DNA of 64,000 nucleotides from Ectobius pallidus. Its lineage: Eukaryota; Arthropoda; Insecta; Blattodea; Ectobiidae. The notes below the pieces were generated by a model. It was not told where the DNA came from and did no database searches. It was given only the letters and a program-made list of their open reading frames with translations. Location: contig CAXKWD010000007.1 in NCBI GenBank assembly GCA_964059195.1, positions 156,907,269 through 156,971,268 of the forward strand, in the 5' to 3' direction. This document shows, in pieces, positions 56,001 through 64,000 of this stretch (positions are counted from its first letter, which is position 1; every line of letters starts with the position of its first letter). The position numbers were made by a program, and so were the translations under genes.

Positions 56001-57581
56001 TTAACGGTAGGTGAGCAAAAGTGGGCAATAGTTGAGAAGGAATTGTTAGCTATATTGTGGGCAGTTCAAAAGTTTCGTCCTTATTTGGAAGGTTATCATT
56101 TTAAAGTATATACTGATCATTTTGCTCTGAAATGGTTAAATACATTACAGAATCCGACCGGACGATTAGCTAGGTGGAGTTTATTGCTCCAGGAGTATGA
56201 TTTTGAAGTAATACATAGGCCTGGTAGATTACAAAAAGTTCCGGATGCTTTATCTAGAATACACGAAGGGAAAGTTCAAGAGAAAACGGTAGAGGAAGAA
56301 TTTTGCCTCTTGTTGACTGATAACTCTGAAGTAGTGGAATGGGAAAATATACAAGATGCTTGGTATATTAAGCGGAAAGAGCAAGTACAAAGTAAACCTA
56401 AATTTTGGCCAGATTGGAAGGTCGTAGATGAGAAGTTGTACCATTTAAGATTAGATCAGTTAGAACAAACTTTAGAGGGAACAGTAAATAGGTGGAAATT
56501 AGTTATTCCGCAAGATTATAGGATTAAAGTATTGCAGGAATGTCATGATGCACCTACTGCAGGACATATGGGAATAGCTAAAACTTTCTTTAGGATAGCA
56601 AACAAGTATTATTGGCCGGGAATGTTTAGAGATGTTGCTAAGTATGTTACTGCTTGTGAAATATGTCAGAGACAGAAAGTGTTACAGACGGCTCAAGCAG
56701 GACCAATGCATTTTTACCAGAAAGAGAAACCTTGGATGACTGTAGCTACTGATTTGTTGGGACCTTACCCACGTTCCAAAAAAGGGAACCGATACATTGT
56801 AGTATTTCAGGACACCTTTACCAAATATGTAGAATGTAAAGCGCTAAGGAAAGCAACCAGTAGAGCAGTTACGGAAGCATTTTATGAATTGATTATCCTT
56901 AAATGGGGAATTCCGGGATATTTGCTGATGGATAATGGACCGCAATACACTAGTAAATTAATGCGAGAGATAGCTAAAGCTTTTAATATAACTCCTTGTT
57001 ATTTACCTGTATATTCGCCACAAGGAAATCCAGTAGAAAGAGTCAATAGAGTATTGAAAACAATGATTTCTAGTTATATTCAAAAGGATCAGACAGTTTG
57101 GGATGTGTATTTGAGAGAATTTAATTTTGCTATAAATACGGCTAAGCATAGTTCCACTGGATGCACTCCTTATATGCTAAATTATGGGAAGGAGCCTGAA
57201 ATTATCAGTAGGATTGAAAAGGTGGAAAACCAACCGATTCATAAAGAAATTCCAAAAATTTGGGTGGAGAGACTCAATAAATTGAAAACGGTACGTTTGA
57301 TGGTTAGACATAACTTAGAAACCGCCTATAAGAATTCGAGTCATTATTATAATCTTCGGAGGAGAGAGGTGAAATTTCGTCCAGGAGATCTAGTGTTAAG
57401 AAGAAACTTTAAATTAAGTGATGCCTCACAAGCTTATACAGCAGGTTTAAGTGCAAAGTTTGTCGGGCCCTATATTATAAAGAAAAAGTTCAGTGAAAAT
57501 AGCTACGAACTGACAAACCGTTTTGGTAAAAAGTTGGGGAAGTGGCACGTCAAAGACTTGAAACCCTTTGTTCCTGGATAA
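53040..57581 (+). CDS. gag-pol: Gag-Pol polyprotein of a Ty3/gypsy retrotransposon
   Basis: 1513 codons in one frame, with no stop or frameshift between gag and pol. Residues 19-53 look like a SAP DNA-binding motif (LRKADLEAECDRVKLP, then GTRDELRQRLL). A retrotransposon Gag domain spans about 140-250 (W186). Two CCHC zinc knuckles occur at 400-413 and 427-440. Protease has DSG at 495-497 and ILGMD. RT lies about 690-860 with catalytic D747 and YLDD at 810-813. RNase H starts near 950 (D959, D1026). Integrase has its HHCC finger at H1169, H1176, C1206 and C1209, and the catalytic triad D1238, D1298, E1333 (34 residues between the last two), followed by a GPY motif at 1476-1478. No chromodomain and no env. 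All catalytic residues I checked are present, so the protein is probably functional. How Gag is made in excess without a frameshift is not evident. Confidence 0.97.
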   Translation: MATYVDPYAQIRAAELTQAIRKLRKADLEAECDRVKLPTTGTRDELRQRLLDYARKNPQSFQVLITAFALSQEVLEEDLVEHNITIPQDSYGDVVYTWVKLMRRKAMAVADSEEVVPVVPSFTIQLEPHKPNTLDLVRKWNIKFKPGDSIYLFLERLEDLKQSSKLQGVELLSVLPEILQDSALLWYRNRLTDWPTWEAFLKEFREYYLPIDEEDSLLDEIRQRTQGPKESIFDYVNAIQTLMRRLSTPMSPQQMMKTVIKNLRPDVKLYLRPAEIQTITDLIRVGRQYEQILLDSERYIPPPTQVRATIKETAYKPQRQVVIPSVHTALGIQGKQELPSSELQKKPNVSFSAKTWDKERNSSPVNDSRMVKVIENKERQDESKDNGKNTTLRFSNNQRCWNCDKTGHRQFECKAPRRVTPRTTIKCYNCNKLGHRSIDCRMPQERKVRPTNSLRQLTKNQACVMLNINPTDLVNGDRCFVEILLEDITFIALIDSGSDKTYVGEKGDFLCKMLDLAVEESEVRVVQLADKTYSSITGERTFEMKLQDRIFQIKCKIMPNLAVDMILGMDVLKQIGLVVDLQDGTWYFKDEPAKIFQFVKAIDLKEEDQLHNILTLPTPQERDRLNMFLENQLQKFDQCTGLTDLISHVIDTGDAKPIKQRYYPVSPILEKVIHAEIDKMLLEKVIEPSNSPWSSPVVMVKKPDRTWRFCVDFRKVNNCTKRDSYPLPYIEHVLSKLRHARYISTIDLKNGYWQVPLDEASKEKTAFTVPGRGLYQFRVMPFGIHNAPASFQRLVDTILREEIGEKCFCYLDDIVLISETFEEHLSLLEKVLEKLRKANLKINREKSKFCRSELKYLGHIITPLGIAVDSDKISCILEYPAPTKVKEVRAFLGLASWYRRFIPFFSEVVKPLTALLKKNQRWRWTKECQESFDELKSKLSSSPILTCPDYTKPLVLQTDASFSGLGAALIQTGEEGEEKVIAYASRTLTVGEQKWAIVEKELLAILWAVQKFRPYLEGYHFKVYTDHFALKWLNTLQNPTGRLARWSLLLQEYDFEVIHRPGRLQKVPDALSRIHEGKVQEKTVEEEFCLLLTDNSEVVEWENIQDAWYIKRKEQVQSKPKFWPDWKVVDEKLYHLRLDQLEQTLEGTVNRWKLVIPQDYRIKVLQECHDAPTAGHMGIAKTFFRIANKYYWPGMFRDVAKYVTACEICQRQKVLQTAQAGPMHFYQKEKPWMTVATDLLGPYPRSKKGNRYIVVFQDTFTKYVECKALRKATSRAVTEAFYELIILKWGIPGYLLMDNGPQYTSKLMREIAKAFNITPCYLPVYSPQGNPVERVNRVLKTMISSYIQKDQTVWDVYLREFNFAINTAKHSSTGCTPYMLNYGKEPEIISRIEKVENQPIHKEIPKIWVERLNKLKTVRLMVRHNLETAYKNSSHYYNLRRREVKFRPGDLVLRRNFKLSDASQAYTAGLSAKFVGPYIIKKKFSENSYELTNRFGKKLGKWHVKDLKPFVPG

Positions 57582-57665
57582 ACATTCTTTAAGGCTGGTA
57601 AAAGAGACACGCACAAAAAAAAAAAAAAAATGAATGTGACCTGTGTCAACATTATTTTTTTTTAT

Positions 57666-57682
57666 GGTGAGTGAGGGAAGAA
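57666..57682 (+). promoter_or_regulatory. Polypurine tract
   Basis: GGTGAGTGAGGGAAGAA lies immediately before the 3' LTR and is purine except for two T. It is the expected primer site for plus-strand DNA synthesis. Confidence 0.7.
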
Positions 57683-60600
57683 TGTAACGACGCAAATAGC
57701 GACGTGCATAATCAACGATAGGAGACCATTCCTAAACAAAGGAAGGGTTGGGGGACCGCAACTAATCGATATTGAACATTTTTATGATTATCGATACTGC
57801 CCTGAATTTTATTTGAATTACAGAAAAGGAGAGGTGCGCATGCGTCGACGGTGAATCGACGAGGGAGACGTGCGGAACCTGAAAGACGGTTAGTAGTACG
57901 TGCCTGACCACGAGAGAGAGAAGTTGAAAAGGCAGAAGGGAGAAGACGAGATTGGGATGTGTGACAGCGGTAGAGGCGTTCTGGCATAATGGTGTGTCAG
58001 ACTTCCATCTAAAGGAAATTCTGGTTGTGAACTTCCTTGACACGGCTATATGGAGATAGTCATTAATCAGAAGAATACACCAAGTCGGCCAGTACGAGAC
58101 ACCGCTACAGCGAACATCAGCTGTGAGAGTGAGTCGTGACTGCTCGCTCTGAATAAGAGCAGGTATGGACATCAGGAAGTAATGGAAGACAACTCAGGAT
58201 CGGAGGATAAGTTGGACATCACTGGTTGAGTATAAGCGTCTAGACTTTTTTTCTTATTGTTTGGGGAGTGAGAAAATTGAGATATCCTTTTTTTTTAAGG
58301 ATGGTTTCTAAGTCATGTATGGCGATTAGACACCGTATGGAATAATAGAATAGAATAGATTAGAAACATAGAAGTGAGAATTCTAGAAGTAAAGTGATGA
58401 AATCCAGTAATCCAACTATTTTCTATTTCTGGTCTAAATTAATTATAAAAGAGCAGTCTAGAGCCTAACAACTGAATGCCAAAGATATATCTCTTCACTT
58501 TAAGTTTTTTTTGGGTAATTGTCCCACGAATGAATACATAGCTAGGGGCAATTGGTGATGCTCATATAAACTTTGTTATTTTTGAGACAGGACGCGAGGG
58601 GAGTAAGGAAGAAAGGTAATTAAGGGGCATGCTTAGTACTTCTTACGAGGGCCCCTCCCTCTTGGGTTTCGTTCAGGTGACGGGTGACTATCTATAAATA
58701 GATTTCATGCTGGCCTGTAATGTTAAGTTATGTTTTTTTTATAGAGATTTATCTACAAGCGAAGGTGTATGGAATATGGTAGAGGGGGATAAGAAGTGGA
58801 AAGATTGAAGGGCAAAAGAAGGCCTACGAGTGGTAGTGCATTAGGTGTGTACCATTGGAAAATTTACATGTTAGGGTAGAAGTAGAAGTCACTAAAGGGG
58901 TTATAGAGAAGCTTACTAATCTGGGCGTGAATTAGTTTCAGTTAGAATTCTAGGGAATTTAGAGACAAAAGAAGATTGGGTGCCCATGCTAAAGAGTAGT
59001 AACGTAAGAAGTAGGAAAACTAGAATAACCACCGAGTGAATTAAATCAATGGTATAAGCCGAAGGGAATTCTACTTAAAGAAAGAAAGGGGTTAAAAGAT
59101 AATAGCTGATGACTGGTCAGGTTAGAAAGAGGTGAGTGAGTTGAAAGATAATAACAAATAATTGGTTAGGTCAGAAAGAGGAAAAAAGGTAATTACGAGT
59201 AGTGTACTGATAAGTAGTTTATGAACAGTACTAGAGATTGTAAGGGTGAGGTGAGGGAACGCCGGAAGTATCCCGAATCAAACAAATAAAATCTGGTAGT
59301 AGGCAAGGCCTATACCAGTAACATATAAAGAACAGAAATTTATGAGAGATTGTGAAAGCCATCGATGTTGGAGGCGAACAACGGCCCCACGTGCCTCTAG
59401 GAGAGAGTGTCAGGGACCTCTGACGTCGATTTACAAAATTGTATTTTTGTTTGCGGCCCATTAATATTTTCCCGGTTGCAGGAGAGGAGTCAGATTGTTT
59501 GTAACTCAAGATCTAGACGTCGCTCCTGTATCGGTGGTCTATCGCCACAGTCACTCTGTGGGTATAGGCCTAAACTTCTATTTCTTTCTTCGTGAGACTG
59601 TCTTTTCTATCTATCTTTAAATACAATTCTTCATGGACTAAGCTGACAAATAGACTAATATAGGAGACATAGGTGGGATTATTGAATGTAATCTGTAGAG
59701 TTAAGGACTGGATTATAAATTGAAAACCTTTATTTATTCAAGAGAAGAGAAAAAAAGGGGGTATAATATATATATTGAAACATCTTGAAGTTGCAAATGT
59801 AAGTGACTACACAAGTTAATAGTAAATAATACGAGACGTTCTAGTAGATACCTGAAAAAAAAAAGAAAGAAAATTAAAGTAATTAATTAAGGATTTGTTA
59901 TTGTTGAACAGAGAACGTACTTATACAGTTAAAATTGGGTATACTAACCTTGAATAATCAAATATTATCCTACCAATAAAAATGTTGAATGGTTAATGTA
60001 GTGTAAATGTAATTTATTGTATATAAGATTGTTATTGTTGAAAAGAGAAAATAATATATTAAATAAATTATGGTCATTGTTATGCAGAGTAAATTAACGT
60101 GAAGTCTAGCCATCAAAAAGTTTGGCGCTCAGTGAGTTATTGTATATAAGATTGTTATTGTTGAAAAAAGAAAAAAAAAAATAATATATTAAATAAATTA
60201 TGGTTATTGTTATGCACAGTAAATTAACGTGAAGTTCAGATTTTTGACCCTTATCCTTGTAATGGTTTGAGAGTTGCTGGTTTTTGTGCTAAGTTACATA
60301 CTTTGGTAGTGAGTATTGAAAAAAAAGGAGAAAAAGAAGAAGCAAAATAATAAACGAAAGGTAAATCCGAACCCAACTCCCGTCTCCACTGTTAACTTAA
60401 AAGCTAGTCGAGGGGCATGTAGGTACATAGCCTGTGTATCTATAATTTAATTTGTGTCTGGGCTGATACATAAAAAAAAAGAAGAAAAGAGGAAGCGTAT
60501 TGATGATGGCGCCCGTTAATATAAATTTTCATCAATATTATCAAGACTGGGTAAATTGTTAAAAGAAAGAGAAAGTAGACTGAGAGTAGGAAATTTGCAA

Positions 60601-60837
60601 TCACCCGGTGTCAAAGGTAGTTGTACTGAGTGTTGGAATGTGGACTATGCAGGCAGTGTTATGATGACACGACAGGTGCATGAGTGACCTTGTTTTGTAG
60701 GAGTTCAGTAAACTTATGTACTACGATTGAGAATAATCACATGTTAGTCGTCACAGATTTTGGCGAAGAATTTTGGCGAAGATTTAATCCAAGAAGTTAA
60801 GGAACTTTATAGCATAAAGTAAGAAAAGCCCGTCACA
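57683..60837 (+). repeat. 3' LTR (full length, 3155 bp)
   Basis: TGTAACGACG...CGTCACA, unusually long for a Ty3/gypsy element. It contains the 1092-bp block missing from the 5' LTR (58059-59150), including a TATA box, and the 123-bp tandem duplication. It is followed directly by the duplicated target ACAG. Confidence 0.95.
58693..58700 (+). promoter_or_regulatory. Candidate LTR TATA box
   Basis: TATAAATA within CTATAAATAG, in a locally less AT-rich stretch about 1.0 kb into the LTR. It is the best TATA match in the LTR; an alternative, GTATAATATATATATTG, is at 59761 (and 51546). It lies in the block deleted from the 5' LTR. Confidence 0.5.
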
Positions 60838-60841
60838 ACAG

Positions 60842-61520
60842 TTTAAAGAATGAGGTATAAATAAAAACTGTGAACTTATTCATTTTGTTAACTGTTTTCT
60901 TCGCGGTCCGGCATGGATTTATAATTTGAGTGAGAAATTGAGTGTCGCGCATTAAAGAGTTAATTTCTTGTCGAGTTCGTAACTTTATATACCTTGGTCG
61001 AGTTCTTTAACAATGTTTCTTAGTGCGCCTGATATAGCCTATTTCCGGAGTTTGAGAGCTGGAACTGATATTTTACTTTTTTTACCCTTAACATAATTTA
61101 AGTAGAGGAAGTATTGTTCAGCTTTTAACATAAATACGTTTTCAGGCCCCTGAATTAAAAAAATACTGTTTTTAAAATCGTGTCTGTGAACAGCATAGCT
61201 CGTGAACGAAAAATCGTATCCAAAAGACGTTTTATATCCGAGTTAGAAATCGTCTTGGGATATGATGAAGCTTGACGTCGACTTTCTCTTAGTTTTAGAA
61301 CCACTTTACATTAATTTTTTTCGATCACACTAAAATTTGTCACGAAATTAGTGAGGTGTGATGGAACGGACTGCACAGAAAAATGTCGACTCAGTGATTA
61401 GGATTATCCGAAATTTAAAAAACCCAAAAATTAAAATTTAAAAATCGAAAATCCAAAATTTAAAAATCTAAAAATTCGAAATAAAAATCCAAAATTAAAA
61501 ATAAAAAAAATCCGTAATAT
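60842..61520. repeat. Repeat block related to 41063-42240
   Basis: TGTTAACTGTTTTCTTCGCG, GGTCCGGCATGGATTT, GTCACGAAATTAGTGAGG, ACGGACTGCACAGAAAA and the AATCCAAAATTTAAAAA core appear in the same order as in the left block. The LTR element inserted at its left edge. Confidence 0.6.
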
Positions 61521-62059
61521 ATTATATACCTATAGACTGCAGATTTCTCGAAGGGATGTAAACCAGTTTTGCCCGCACGAGACCTGAAGTAGAAGTTGTA
61601 AGGTCGAAATGCATTCAGTCACAGAAATATAATGAAGAAAAAGACATGGATTTTATTTACGCGGGTAAATAACTTTCGCTTCGAACTTGTATTTATAGTG
61701 TGGATGGGGTGCAATGAGGGTGACATGATGGAATAAAGGGGTGACGGTACACTCTTCACCCGGTGAAAAGTGATCAGCTGCAGCCAGTTCTACGTACGTT
61801 TAGGTCAGTCTAGCCTAAGGGGAAGCGGAATAGCCTACCTTTACAATGTTAACTGCAATGTATTTTTTTCTAAAAAAAAATATAAAAATAAACTACTAAA
61901 GCTGGGCACTTGATCTTTTTACACTTTCTAGATACATACCCCGTATCAGTACAGTGGCGTAGCCAGAAAATAATTTCGGGTAGGGTTGAAAGTACCGGGG
62001 GGGGGGTTTAATATAATCTTTTCATCAGAATACATCATTTTATAATATTTTAAAATTAT
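61521..62059. other. Unassigned; solo hAT-like terminus
   Basis: CAGTGGCGTAGCCAG followed by a G run (61952-62010) resembles the left end of the CATAGGCGTAGCC hAT family, but no matching right end is present. No gene is recognised. Confidence 0.35.
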
Positions 62060-62561
62060 ATATGCAGGGTGTTAATGAATAACGCCGAAATATTTTACCT
62101 GTGTATAGGCAAGCAACTTTTATTAGGAGATTTTTGTACTATGGATTCAGTTTTTCCTGTTACAGCATACAATCTTCCAAGGCATGACCGCCACTGACTT
62201 CTAACATTTGGAAAAAATGCAAAACAAAGGAACTTCGTTGTTAATACTGGAGTTATGAATAAAATAACTAATGCAGTGGTGGCTAGTCATGTGATTAGTC
62301 TCAAATTTTGGAGAATATGGAAACCTGTTGATGAAAGATTATGATTCTGGTTTTTATCGATCACTAAGAAGTCATGAAGTAAATTTAATGAAATTTGTAA
62401 ATAATTGTCATTACTGAGCACCAAATTGTAATGATTTAATGCCCTGTGGCATAGATATTTTACGCGATAGAGAAAAAATCTCCTAATAAAAGTTGCTTGT
62501 CCATGTCCCCTCTATACACAGGTAAAATATTTCGGTGTTATTCTTGAACACTCTGTATATA
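62060..62561. mobile_element. TIR element (MITE) with ~75-bp inverted ends
   Basis: The left arm (TATGCAGGGTGTTAATGAAT, then AACGCCGAAATATTTTACCT and GTGTATAG, then GCAAGCAACTTTTATTAGGA) is mirrored at 62470-62561 with few changes, except for a ~12-bp insertion (GGGGACATGGA side) in the right arm. The ~350-bp interior has no coding capacity. A target duplication is not obvious, and TATA lies at both ends. Confidence 0.75.
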
Positions 62562-63088
62562 TGCCTATATATTTTATGTCTTATAAGACGACCCCGGGGT
62601 TTCGGGGCCCCTTTTTTTGATAAAACTATCGTCTTTTCTATGGAAATATACGGTGTTCTTTGTGTTAAACAATTGCAGTTGATCTGTAGAATGAATTGTA
62701 GTTAATATGGGATGGATTTGCATATAGTAGAGAGGAATGCGGGAAGTGAAACAGGCTGAGCATTGTGCTGGAGTAATTAAGACACGAGACTGCTTGCTAT
62801 GCTCAATGATTAATGTCAGGTAACTATGTGTTGAGCGTCTGAGGTATGCGCCGTAATGAAGTCTTGGGGGTTAAGGACTGGCGTGCAATTCTCATCCTAT
62901 AGACCAGGAATCAGTCCCCGGATATTAACTTATCAGTTTTAATTTTCCTGCAAGACAATTTCAATAGGATGAAATTTTTAGAGATAAATAAATTAAGGTA
63001 AACTGATGTAACAAAGTGCCAGTATGCTTTCGTTTAATCAGTTAAAATTGCAATTATGATATGCAGAAAATAAGTTTTTTTAAAAATT
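62562..63088. other. Unassigned sequence
   Basis: A CTTATAAGACGACCCC...GGGGCCCC segment at 62580-62615 faintly recalls the ATAAGACGC words of the 36789 MITE. No gene is recognised. Confidence 0.35.
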
Positions 63089-63690
63089 GATTTCCGAGGT
63101 AAGCTCCAGATTCATTCATTAAGGTAGAACAAAAGTCTAGTTTTTTTTAAATCAGATTTAAATCGTCCAGCATCAGCAGAACTATACAGATTTATGATAT
63201 CTTGACAATCGCACATTCACATAAAAATACAAAAAAGATATGTCAAATTGACCGGCTACGGAATTTGAACCATGAACAACCAGAATGATACCTCGCTCAG
63301 TTTAACGATCTACTTTCATAATCGTATGTGAAAGAATAGTGTTATCATAGCTAACTGTATTCCAATTTCCAAAGCCGTATATGAATACTGTAAAACAATA
63401 ATATATTATCATGATAACTAATTTGCATTTGATAAATTCTTTCTATTATATTACCATAAAATAGGCACTAAATTGGGGTTTACTCCGGTACCGGTAAACC
63501 GATTTGGTCAAATATCTATAGGCTTCTTCCCATGGACATTACACATGCGTACCGTATACCAAGTTTCATTAAAATCAGATAAAGCGTTTTTGAGTTATCG
63601 CGCGTACAGACACACGGCCAAACTGACAGACAGATAGCCAGATATTTTCCCATCCCCACACAATCTCACAAAGTACCATACTGGCACTTA
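63089..63690 (-). repeat. Composite repeat family copy 3 (with tRNA-like module)
   Basis: The reverse complement follows copy 1 throughout: AAGTGCCAGTATGGTACTTT, GCGATAACTCAAAAACGC, ATGAAACTTGGTATAC, GGTACCGGAGTAAACCCC, then the module with GGTTCAAATTCCG and GGTCAATTTGACA, and the end TGGAGCTTACCTCGGAAATC. The module's A-box half is shortened relative to copy 1. Confidence 0.8.
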
Positions 63691-64000
63691 ATGATGGTAG
63701 CCTACATATTCCTTACTGCCACAAAATAGCGCTCTGGGAGTTCAAAGTCATCAGTTGCATTTATAACGAGTAATAACCAAAACTAGTAGCCCTAGTTGAA
63801 ATTATTGTAGTCTATATTTAACCTCTGTATTTTCTAACTAACAATATTTATAAATGACTTGCTTATAAGACCCGGTGTCACCCGTGTTTTTTATTTTGTA
63901 ATTGGAAATTAACTTATGAAGGACTTTCGATTTTTAAATTCTAGGTCCTTATATAGGTATTTAGAATTTGAAATAGGAAGAACGATTTATCACACTCAAA
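63691..64000. other. Unassigned right edge
   Basis: AT-rich sequence, nothing recognised. Confidence 0.4.

Larger units (their letters stand above)
50559..60837 (+). mobile_element. Ty3/gypsy LTR retrotransposon, nearly complete
   Basis: The 10,279-bp element has TG...CA-ended LTRs, a tRNA-Lys-type primer binding site, a single gag-pol frame (53040-57581), a purine-rich tract before the 3' LTR and a 4-bp target duplication ACAG (50555-50558 and 60838-60841). Domain order PR-RT-RNaseH-IN places it in Ty3/gypsy. Only ~100 bp separate the pol stop from the 3' LTR, so there is no env. Outside one deletion the LTRs differ only at two homopolymer lengths that I could find, so insertion is recent. 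The 5' LTR is 1092 bp shorter than the 3' LTR. Confidence 0.97.

Noticed and set aside
57582..57682. Possible env gene after pol
   Set aside because: Only about 100 bp separate the pol stop from the 3' LTR, with no frame and no splice structure.

Overview
This is a stretch of eukaryotic, AT-rich, transposon-dominated DNA. The host is very probably an insect. Introns with consensus GT/AG borders interrupt short exons, and the repeats are non-LTR elements, tRNA-derived SINEs, hAT and pogo-type DNA transposons and a Ty3/gypsy LTR retrotransposon of types common in insect genomes. The mix resembles large cockroach- or termite-like genomes, but that placement is inference. I see no bacterial genes, CRISPR array or rRNA. 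The tRNA-like boxes present belong to SINEs.

Host genes are few. At the left end, two + strand exons (1401-1535 and 2284-2538, both phase 0) form the 3' end of a multi-pass membrane protein that looks MARVEL-like. On the - strand, two neighbouring exons (29871-30034 and 29585-29724) have good splice acceptors and protein-like reading frames; the second encodes a short Cys-rich tail. A separate - strand exon at 41633-41710 encodes a signal peptide followed by a DCRTPG segment like the start of a clip domain. I could not connect it to a gene.

The rest is layered mobile DNA. From left to right: fragments of one non-LTR family (LINE-A) at 428-797, 5255-5396, 8421-9222 and 33697-34375; a nearly perfect 256-bp palindrome inserted in one of them (8570-8863); a pogo-type MITE (6781-7776); a composite ~620-bp repeat with an internal tRNA-derived module (10383-11007, 46955-47365 without the module, 63089-63690 reversed); hAT-type elements with 8-bp target-site duplications (22954-23586, 27039-27965, 31401-31709, 38838-39678, 39913-40310, 46243-46840, 47791-48616, 48622-49004); a TA-flanked MITE (36789-37386); and a longer non-LTR element (34697-36765) whose reverse transcriptase has lost a catalytic Asp.

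The main feature is a young 10.3-kb Ty3/gypsy element (50559-60837). It has a 4-bp duplication (ACAG), near-identical long LTRs, a tRNA-Lys-type primer binding site, one intact 1513-codon Gag-Pol frame with an N-terminal SAP-like motif, and no envelope gene. Its 5' LTR lacks 1092 bp that the 3' LTR retains. The missing block contains the best TATA box, so the element may be coding-competent but promoter-damaged. I found no new multi-gene system. The most interesting material is the structure of this element, the composite SINE-in-repeat family and the resolvable nested insertions.
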